Shown in pieces: positions 1-4,670 of a DNA stretch of 6,550 bases (within the stretch, counting starts at the first letter, position 1; each line of letters starts with the position of its first letter). The position numbers were made by a program, and so were the translations under genes. The notes beneath the pieces are model-generated. The model was not told the origin of the DNA, searched no databases, and worked only from the letters and a program-made list of their open reading frames with translations. The DNA is from Candidatus Kariarchaeota archaeon (GTDB lineage: Archaea > Asgardarchaeota > Heimdallarchaeia > Heimdallarchaeales > Kariarchaeaceae), in the NCBI GenBank assembly GCA_016839545.1, contig JAEOUB010000245.1, positions 1 through 6,550 on the forward strand. The letters are read 5' to 3'.

Positions 1-189
1 CTTGAGGTGGAGTGACTGCAGGTGGGGAAATGTGAGAGGATTGATTGATCCCAGTTCCAATCGAGAGAGATCCAGAGAGATCAAGCGGTCATCAGAGAAG
101 CGAGTGAACCTGGAGGCGAGTACAAATGAGAGGTGTGGGGTGAGATCATAACCTTCGAGCCACTGTACCAACCGTTTGTGATCGCTCAC
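1..189 (-). CDS. Leucine-rich-repeat protein, N-terminal fragment (runs off left edge)
   Basis: The minus strand is open for 63 codons from a GTG at 189-187 to the window edge, so the gene is truncated at its 3' side by the window. An in-frame TGA lies at 195-193, so the GTG is the earliest possible start. Residues about 35-63 follow the leucine-rich-repeat pattern: a stretch beginning LISLDLSRLELGSI, then a second unit with LQSLHLK at the edge, giving the LxxLxLxxxxLxxI spacing twice. The first 35 residues (RLVQWLEGYDLTPHLSFVLA) look helical and could be a cap. Leucine-rich repeats are protein-binding solenoids, and nothing here tells the partner or location, although no signal peptide is seen. 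It is divergent from azlC. The strand assignment rests on the repeat pattern, since the opposite strand also has an open frame here. Confidence 0.68.
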   Translation of the reverse strand, partial: MSDHKRLVQWLEGYDLTPHLSFVLASRFTRFSDDRLISLDLSRLELGSINPLTFPHLQSLHLK

Positions 190-214
190 ATATCAGTGGA
201 TGAATACACTACTC

Positions 215-224
215 TTATGCATAG
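215..224 (-). promoter_or_regulatory. Candidate TATA box for the leucine-rich-repeat gene
   Basis: On the minus strand this reads CTATGCATAA, an A/T-rich TATA-like element centred about 30 bases upstream of the GTG start at 189. That spacing would place transcription initiation at or next to the start codon, as in leaderless archaeal mRNAs. No Shine-Dalgarno is visible between the element and the start. There is no clear BRE purine run, so the call is tentative. Confidence 0.35.
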
Positions 225-293
225 AGACAGGAGTACAGCTAATTGCAAGAAGTTATCACCTTGTTTTTACCAAGTTTCTAAGGCAACCCGAGT

Positions 294-301
294 GCTTATA
301 G
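294..301 (+). promoter_or_regulatory. Candidate TATA box for azlCD
   Basis: The element GCTTATAG sits in the divergent gap between the leucine-rich-repeat gene and azlC. Its centre is about 26 bases before the in-frame GTG at 324 and about 17 before the GTG at 315. If it is the promoter, the leaderless start of AzlC would be the GTG at 324 rather than 315. No Shine-Dalgarno precedes either GTG convincingly. Confidence 0.35.
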
Positions 302-314
302 TCATGTCAGAGAA

Positions 315-1025
315 GTGATAGATGTGGATCCGGACAACAAGGCAGCTTTTGTGGCAGGAGTCAGAAAGGGGACACCACTTATCTTTTCAGCCGCTTTTTT
401 TGGGATTATTTTTGGATTCACCGGTGCTGCAGGAGGTATTCCCTTCTTCTGGGTATCGGCAATGTCATACATCATCTTTGCAGGATCTGCCCAGTTCATC
501 ACCCTCGTGCTCCTGATTGAACAGGAACAGCTCCTTGCGATCCTGGTGGTTGCAGTGATCCTCAATCTGAGACATCTACTGTACGGCGCGGTACTGCACG
601 ACATCATGACGTTGAAAGGGATACGTAAACTGCTCCCTGCCTATTTCATGACAGATGAATCTTTCCTGGTCACCACGTTGGTACATAAGGAAGATCCCAA
701 GCTTCGCCCAGATTTTGTTCTGTTGGGAGCTGGGCTGACCCTGTGGGTCTTCTGGAACCTGACAACCATAGCAGGCTACCTACTGTATCAGGTTGGTGAG
801 GATCTACTGAATTTACCAGATACGTTTGTCATTGCGGCCTCATTCGTGGGTTTCCTGCTGGATCATGCCGTTCGCTATCCCCAGGATAGAGGAATTCTAG
901 CTATCTCAACGCTGGTGAGCCTGACCCTGGGATGGTTCACCTCCAGTTCAGTGTTACTTATTGTTGTGATGGTGACAGGAGCCATCTATGCCATGGTCCG
1001 CATGGCAGTGGAGGGAGATAAATGA
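315..1025 (+). CDS. azlC: AzlC family branched-chain amino-acid permease, large subunit
   Basis: AzlC is the large membrane subunit of the two-component AzlCD (LIV-E) exporter, which moves branched-chain amino acids and related compounds out of the cell. The 236-residue length is normal for the family. Family signatures are visible: FAGSAQF at residues 55-61, NLRHLLYG at 84-91 and TDESF at 113-117. Hydrophobic segments fall at about 20-38, 42-68, 71-90, 134-158, 170-186 and 195-230, consistent with a polytopic inner-membrane protein. The start shown is GTG at 315. A second in-frame GTG at 324 (protein three residues shorter) fits a nearby TATA-like element better and leaves the conserved GVRKGTPLIF entry intact. 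The stop overlaps the azlD start as ATGA, implying translational coupling. Substrate range cannot be read from sequence. Confidence 0.95.
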   Translation: MIDVDPDNKAAFVAGVRKGTPLIFSAAFFGIIFGFTGAAGGIPFFWVSAMSYIIFAGSAQFITLVLLIEQEQLLAILVVAVILNLRHLLYGAVLHDIMTLKGIRKLLPAYFMTDESFLVTTLVHKEDPKLRPDFVLLGAGLTLWVFWNLTTIAGYLLYQVGEDLLNLPDTFVIAASFVGFLLDHAVRYPQDRGILAISTLVSLTLGWFTSSSVLLIVVMVTGAIYAMVRMAVEGDK

Positions 1026-1342
1026 GTTATACTTCAACTGAATTGGGTTTACTGATAGGTACCATTGGATTGGCAACTGTGGTTATACGAGCTATCTTTC
1101 TGTTTTACCTGCCAAAATCAGCTGATCATCCACTGATCAAGAGAGGTATGGAGGCAGTACCCGCAGCAATGCTGGTTGCACTGGTGGTACCTTTTACCCT
1201 GTTTGTCGATCAGCGTATTGAACTGCTGCGAACTGAGGTGTATGCAATTTTATTGGCACTTCCATTGATGAGATTGACCAAAAAGTATGCCTACGGTCTT
1301 GTCTTTGCCGTGCTTATCTACCTTGCACTCACTTGGGTGTAG
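1022..1342 (+). CDS. azlD: AzlD family branched-chain amino-acid transport protein, small subunit
   Basis: AzlD is the small membrane partner of AzlC, and the two are needed together for branched-chain amino-acid export. The product has 106 residues, typical of the family, with hydrophobic segments at about 8-29, 45-62, 69-83 and 88-106. Family-like features are the RAIFLFYLP stretch near residue 23, followed by a charged loop and the EAVPAAMLVALVVP segment at about 44-57. The ATG overlaps the azlC stop by four bases, so translation is probably coupled and no separate ribosome site is required. The assignment is supported independently by position and by the sequence signatures. Confidence 0.92.
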   Translation: MSYTSTELGLLIGTIGLATVVIRAIFLFYLPKSADHPLIKRGMEAVPAAMLVALVVPFTLFVDQRIELLRTEVYAILLALPLMRLTKKYAYGLVFAVLIYLALTWV

Positions 1343-1345
1343 GAG

Positions 1346-1352
1346 TTTATAT
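1346..1352 (+). promoter_or_regulatory. TATA box for the HhH-like gene
   Basis: TTTATAT lies just after the azlD stop, centred 26 bases upstream of the ATG at 1375. This matches the archaeal TATA-to-TSS distance for a leaderless transcript beginning at that ATG. It is the best promoter-to-start match in the window and is the main reason for choosing 1375 over an upstream TTG at 1333. Confidence 0.55.
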
Positions 1353-1374
1353 CCCAAAGCATTCCCTCAGTGGT

Positions 1375-2034
1375 ATGATACAACTCCAAGAGAACGGTGT
1401 GGAGATGTTTCCTGTTGAACGATTGTTGAAGGGCTCCAAGATTGATCCCGAGAAGATAATCAAGCAACGAGAGCCAATCTTGTTATTATCACAGATTTCA
1501 GGCCTGGAGAGGGAACTGGTGGAACAGCTGGAAATTGCAGGTATCTTTGATACTGATGATCTGCAATCCTGTGGAGAGGAGATCTGGAAACACCTGAACT
1601 TGGATACAGAGAGGATCCAGGATATTACGGCGGTGGTTGCTGCCTGTGTGAGATCCCATGCATCCACTCCAACTCTTGTCCAGCCACTACCTGACAATTA
1701 CGCCCTGCTGGTTGTACGAGAACAGAAACTGGGGGTTCTCTGGAGTGGGATGCTGGTTGTGCTGGATGGGGACGAGTACTGGTTTGGGGTAAAAGACCAG
1801 CTGGAGAAACTGCTGACAGATATGGACCATCCACAGTTGCTGGGACGACCTGCAGACCACCATCCTCACTGGTTGCAGCGGGTAATCTCTATTGATGAGC
1901 ACATATCCAACATTTCAGGAACTCGGACGGATCCTGAGCTAGCTGGACACTGGGGACTGACTGTGAGTGATGACCTTGAAGGAGAATTGCTGGCTTGTGG
2001 CTATCTGGTGGAGCTGGCTCTTGCCAACCGATGA
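1375..2034 (+). CDS. Uncharacterised protein with helix-hairpin-helix-like segment
   Basis: This is a 219-residue soluble protein that I do not recognise as a named family. Residues about 35-92 resemble a helix-hairpin-helix (SAM-like) unit: a short ISGLERELVEQLEIAGI hairpin, then a DDLQSC... helix and a final helix ITAVVAACV, the layout seen in HhH_5-type domains of DNA-binding and repair proteins. Here the glycine-rich hairpin is weak (SGLERE rather than PGIGpk), so DNA binding is uncertain and a protein-protein role is possible. The C-terminal half (about 105-219) looks like an alpha/beta domain with strands YALLVVRE and LVVLDGDEYWFGV. No signal peptide or membrane segment is seen. The frame also allows a TTG start at 1333 that would overlap azlD, but the TATA element at 1346-1352 favours the ATG at 1375. 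The gene begins 32 bases after azlD and could still be read through from it. Confidence 0.8.
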   Translation: MIQLQENGVEMFPVERLLKGSKIDPEKIIKQREPILLLSQISGLERELVEQLEIAGIFDTDDLQSCGEEIWKHLNLDTERIQDITAVVAACVRSHASTPTLVQPLPDNYALLVVREQKLGVLWSGMLVVLDGDEYWFGVKDQLEKLLTDMDHPQLLGRPADHHPHWLQRVISIDEHISNISGTRTDPELAGHWGLTVSDDLEGELLACGYLVELALANR

Positions 2035-2080
2035 ATTTTTGCTATTCTTGCTAGAGAAAGGTTATCAGTTGATTTTCCCT

Positions 2081-2112
2081 TGATCACTGTCTTTTTAATA
2101 TAGTAGTGAACA
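2081..2112 (+). promoter_or_regulatory. Hsp20 promoter with flanking inverted repeat
   Basis: An A/T-rich TATA-like core (TTTTTAATATAG, about 2092-2103) lies about 45 bases before the Hsp20 ATG, predicting initiation near 2122 and a leader of roughly 20 bases. The core is flanked by an imperfect inverted repeat: TGATCACT at 2081-2088 and AGTGAACA at 2105-2112, matching at 7 of 8 positions. A repressor dimer bound there would cover the TATA box. This arrangement is seen directly, but its regulatory role is inference. A second A/T stretch (TTTAGTATAG, 2113-2122) could alternatively act as the TATA element of a leaderless transcript. Confidence 0.45.
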
Positions 2113-2127
2113 TTTAGTATAGTACCT

Positions 2128-2136
2128 AGGAGTGAT
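2128..2136 (+). promoter_or_regulatory. Shine-Dalgarno of the Hsp20 gene
   Basis: AGGAGTGAT matches the archaeal anti-Shine-Dalgarno complement (AGGAGGTGAT) with one base missing, and its GGAG core lies nine bases before the ATG at 2142. It is the clearest ribosome binding site in the window and fixes the Hsp20 start. It contrasts with the other genes here, which appear leaderless. Confidence 0.6.
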
Positions 2137-2141
2137 AACAG

Positions 2142-2627
2142 ATGCGGTTCAATTTTTCCGATGATGACATGCCTGATATTGAAAAAATCATAGAACTACT
2201 CAGAAGCCAGATGTTCGAACAGCTTCGTGCCCAGGGTATAGACCCCGAGGAGCTTGTCAACCAGCTGCTCAATAACCCCCAGATGGGAACCATGGGGTTC
2301 TCCATCACCATGGGACCTGATGGTCAACCACATATCAAATCATTACAGAATAAATCTCCTGAGATCAAAAAGGGCTTTGAAGAACCATTTGCCGATATCT
2401 TCTTCTCTGAACAGAGTCGTGAATATCAGATGATTGTCGACCTCCAGGGTATCCAGAGCCTGGATATGATACATGTAGGATTTGACAAACGTCAGTTCAA
2501 ACTCCATGCAGAGACTGGCCCCTTCAAGTACCGTCTGATCAGGGATTTGGATCATGACGTAAAACCAGAAACAGCACGGTTTGCACTCAACAATGGCATT
2601 CTGCAGGTAGATGTTCAGATCAAATAG
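2142..2627 (+). CDS. Hsp20/alpha-crystallin family small heat-shock protein
   Basis: Small heat-shock proteins are ATP-independent cytoplasmic chaperones that form oligomers and hold unfolding proteins. This one has 161 residues. An alpha-helical acidic N-terminal part (1-45) is followed by an element GFSITMGPDGQP (52-63) seen before the core in many archaeal Hsp20/GvpH-like proteins. The alpha-crystallin domain covers about 92-158: YQMIVDLQGI for strands beta2-3, LHAETGP in the middle, and NNGILQV at 150-156 as the conserved A-x-n-G-v-L-like motif. The protein stops right after VQI (158-160), which could serve as a very short C-terminal I-x-I-type anchor. The ATG has a Shine-Dalgarno nine bases upstream and a TATA region further up. 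GvpH of gas-vesicle clusters is an alternative subtype, but no gvp genes are nearby. Confidence 0.85.
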   Translation: MRFNFSDDDMPDIEKIIELLRSQMFEQLRAQGIDPEELVNQLLNNPQMGTMGFSITMGPDGQPHIKSLQNKSPEIKKGFEEPFADIFFSEQSREYQMIVDLQGIQSLDMIHVGFDKRQFKLHAETGPFKYRLIRDLDHDVKPETARFALNNGILQVDVQIK

Positions 2628-2662
2628 GAAGTTCTCAAATATCCTCCACTCATGCAACTCTC

Positions 2663-2977
2663 GTGACAAACTATTTCGAGATCATCACAAGGGCAAACAG
2701 TGAACAGCTGATCCACGCACTGCTCGAACGATTCCCAGATCTTGCCACCGTCAAGGTCAACTACTGGGAGAAAGATGGAGCGGTCAAACGATTCTATTTC
2801 AACGGCTTTGACGGGGGGCAGAAGAAGTCATTCAACCTTAACATCAAGGAGAGAACCATCTTTGTCAATGAGTATGAGGACGCCTACTGGAACGAGTTGC
2901 TTGGTGTAGACGGCATGGAGGAATTCAAAACCGAGCTCCTGCGACTGGTAGAAGAGACACTGTCCCAGTCATACTGA
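2663..2977 (+). CDS. Small protein of unknown function
   Basis: This is a 104-residue acidic soluble protein that I do not recognise. Predicted elements are an N-terminal helix (about 11-24, NSEQLIHALLERFP), strands VKVNYWE, VKRFYFNGF, KSFNLNI and RTIFVNEY, then a C-terminal helix (about 88-101, EFKTELLRLVEETL). This helix, four-strand, helix order suggests a small two-layer alpha/beta fold. The start is GTG at 2663, since no in-frame ATG lies between the Hsp20 stop and this codon. An A/T patch (AAATATC, 2637-2643) about 23 bases upstream could be its TATA box, or it may be co-transcribed with Hsp20 from 35 bases upstream. Its last nine bases overlap the convergent glycosylase gene. Coding status is supported by sensible amphipathic composition only. 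Confidence 0.7.
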   Translation: MTNYFEIITRANSEQLIHALLERFPDLATVKVNYWEKDGAVKRFYFNGFDGGQKKSFNLNIKERTIFVNEYEDAYWNELLGVDGMEEFKTELLRLVEETLSQSY

Positions 2978-3583
2978 GTAAAATTCTCTGATCTGCTCTC
3001 TGAAACGGGTGATGCCACCATGCGAGGGATGGCGGATATAGACCGTGTCATACCCCAATCGCTCCAGCCACTGCTGAGCTGTTCTGCCGACAGCAAGAAT
3101 ATGTGTGAAGTCACTGAATTCCAGTACCTTATGTGTCAGATCTGCTGTTGCACTGAGCTCTGAAATCCTGGGTTTGCGATTGGAGAGGTGGGATTGCCCA
3201 CAGGGATGAAACGGGAAGACATTCCACAGAAAAGGCAGGTCAGGTAATGAGGCTATCTCGTCCCAGATCACTGTGGCAGTGACCTCTGGTTTTGTGGGAG
3301 GATGAGGAAGCACAACTTCAATCTCATACATGTCAGAGAAGCGCGAGATCGTATAATCATCACTGAATGGCAGTCCTGTTCTACGACCACCACGATGTCC
3401 CAGAGCCTCTCCAAACCAGGCAATCTCGGGTTGCAGGTTCACCACACGTGTCAGGTACTGCCTCAGATTATCCATGCGAATCGCTGCCGCTCCATTCTCC
3501 TGTAATTCCGGACACTCAGAGGTATAGGGATTGAAAACCCCAGGTAATTCTATCGTCTCTATAAGCTCTATTACTGCATTCAT
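2969..3583 (-). CDS. Uracil-DNA glycosylase superfamily protein
   Basis: Members of this superfamily excise uracil or other damaged bases from DNA as the first step of base-excision repair. The 204-residue product carries the fold's motifs in order: a motif A-like GEALGHRGGRRTGLPF at 58-73, WNVFPFHP at 120-127 with Asn121, a conserved AVGRTA turn at 164-169, and motif B-like RHPSHGG at 184-190 with the catalytic-loop histidine. Usual motif A has GEAPG, and here the proline is leucine. Only two cysteines (24 and 128) are present, so the iron-sulfur cluster of family 4 and 5 enzymes is absent. It is the second gene of an operon: its ATG overlaps the deacetylase stop by four bases. Substrate base is not decidable from sequence. 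Confidence 0.87.
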   Translation of the reverse strand: MNAVIELIETIELPGVFNPYTSECPELQENGAAAIRMDNLRQYLTRVVNLQPEIAWFGEALGHRGGRRTGLPFSDDYTISRFSDMYEIEVVLPHPPTKPEVTATVIWDEIASLPDLPFLWNVFPFHPCGQSHLSNRKPRISELSATADLTHKVLEFSDFTHILAVGRTAQQWLERLGYDTVYIRHPSHGGITRFREQIREFYSV

Positions 3584-4572
3584 AATCCCTCAAGCCCACG
3601 GTAGAGGTTATAGAAATTGTTTCCAATCGAGGGAAGGTGGTAGCCCCCTTCAAGAATGACACCTACCTTGGGGAGATCTTGCAGAAGCTCTCCAATCTTG
3701 AGATAGGAATCGGTTGTCAGAGCCATCCCTGCGATAGGATCATCAATATAGCAATCAAATCCCATGCTAACCAGGACGATATCAGCAGAGTAGTCGGTGA
3801 CATCAACTAGGGCCTCTGCAAGTGTGTTCAGGTAGATATCCTCTGATGAAGTCGATGCCATGGGATAATTGTGGGTAAATCCTTTGCCCTCACCCGCTCC
3901 TGTTTGATCACGCCAGCCCCAGTAGAAAGGATAGGAACTGGTGGGATCAGCATGCAATGAGACATATTGAATATCAGAGCGCTTGTAGAGCATCTCCTGA
4001 GTACCATTTCCATGGTGGTAATCCAGATCAAGAATGGTCACCGTTTTTCCCCTTCGCGTCAAATATTCTGCTGCCAGTACCACATTATTGTAGATGCAGT
4101 ATCCACCACCCTGGGCATGTCTTGCGTGATGGCCTGGGGGTCGACACAATCCGTAGCTGCGATCATGACTGAGTAGTGTATCTGCTACATTGAGAGATAT
4201 GTTGGCTGCTGCTTCTGCTGCCTGAGAAGTGGACCCCATCAGTGGAGTGGCAGGATCGAAAAAATAGTGACCAAGAAGAGCGTGAAATGAGGAATCTTGT
4301 CTGACCTCACCGGCAGTTCTGATTGCAGTTGGTGCTACAGGTTCCAGATCCTGAGGCAGAGAACGCATGAACTCTACATACTCGGCTGCATGGACCTCAG
4401 AAAGAAGGGAGAGATCCATTGATTTGCCAGTGGCTACCTCAAGACTGTGGTTGCTGAGAACGTTGATAATCTGCTCTACCCGTGTGGCCACCTCAGGATA
4501 GGGACGCATCGCAGTTCCCGCAAATTCCTCTGGAACCTGATGAGACAGACACAGGGGGTCGTGAAAGATCAC
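3580..4572 (-). CDS. Acetylpolyamine amidohydrolase-like, histone deacetylase fold enzyme
   Basis: Zinc hydrolases of this fold remove acetyl groups from acetylpolyamines or acetyl-lysine. The 330-residue product keeps all key residues: RPPGHHA with His148/His149, GGGYCIYNN (155-163), the zinc ligands Asp184 and His186 in LDLDYHHGNGT, Asp273 in GFD, and the transition-state tyrosine Tyr311 in EGGYH. The segments SLHADPTSSYPFYWG (205-219) and IGNNFYNLYRGLEG near the C-terminus resemble bacterial acetylpolyamine amidohydrolases (ApaH/APAH of Mycoplana) more than acetoin-utilisation AcuC or class I histone deacetylases. Acetyl-lysine on archaeal histones or Alba, or acetylpolyamines, are therefore both possible substrates, with polyamine favoured. 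The start is GTG at 4572, and no ATG, GTG or TTG lies between it and an upstream in-frame stop (TAA at 4620-4618). It is the first gene of an operon with the glycosylase. Confidence 0.92.
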   Translation of the reverse strand: MIFHDPLCLSHQVPEEFAGTAMRPYPEVATRVEQIINVLSNHSLEVATGKSMDLSLLSEVHAAEYVEFMRSLPQDLEPVAPTAIRTAGEVRQDSSFHALLGHYFFDPATPLMGSTSQAAEAAANISLNVADTLLSHDRSYGLCRPPGHHARHAQGGGYCIYNNVVLAAEYLTRRGKTVTILDLDYHHGNGTQEMLYKRSDIQYVSLHADPTSSYPFYWGWRDQTGAGEGKGFTHNYPMASTSSEDIYLNTLAEALVDVTDYSADIVLVSMGFDCYIDDPIAGMALTTDSYLKIGELLQDLPKVGVILEGGYHLPSIGNNFYNLYRGLEGL

Positions 4573-4670
4573 AATTATGAATCGATAGTGATCCCTTTCA
4601 AAGTATGGATTGATGAATTATCCTCTAGACTGAACGAAGTTTTATCTTTGAAAGGTAAATAGAATCATAG
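4573..4670. promoter_or_regulatory. Divergent promoter region, deacetylase operon and TPR gene
   Basis: This 98-base gap separates two divergent starts. For the plus-strand TPR gene, AGTTTTATCTTT at 4639-4650 is a TATA-like element centred about 28 bases before the ATG at 4671, consistent with a leaderless transcript. For the minus-strand operon, ATACTTT (read on the minus strand from 4606 to 4600) lies about 31 bases before the GTG at 4572 and is a weaker candidate. No convincing inverted repeat shared by both was seen. Confidence 0.4.

Noticed and set aside
61..92. Short direct repeat of AGAGAGATC near the left edge
   Set aside because: It falls within the leucine-rich-repeat coding frame, where serine, leucine and aspartate codons recur, and needs no other explanation.
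133..318. Plus-strand 61-codon open frame starting with GTG and ending with a 4-base overlap onto azlC
   Set aside because: The overlap with azlC looks operon-like, but the translation has no recognisable pattern, and the opposite strand of its first part encodes a clear leucine-rich-repeat sequence. It also spans the divergent promoter gap.
302..607. Minus-strand 101-codon open frame opposite azlC
   Set aside because: It lies entirely antisense to the well-supported azlC frame apart from its last 13 bases in the promoter gap, and its Ser/Arg-rich composition is typical of an antisense shadow.
1333..1374. TTG-started N-terminal extension of the HhH-like protein
   Set aside because: It would overlap azlD by ten bases and would place the start codon upstream of the TATA element at 1346-1352, which fits the ATG at 1375.
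4447..4662. Plus-strand 71-codon open frame in the divergent gap
   Set aside because: More than half of it is antisense to the deacetylase N-terminus, it has no promoter or ribosome site, and the translation is not recognisable.
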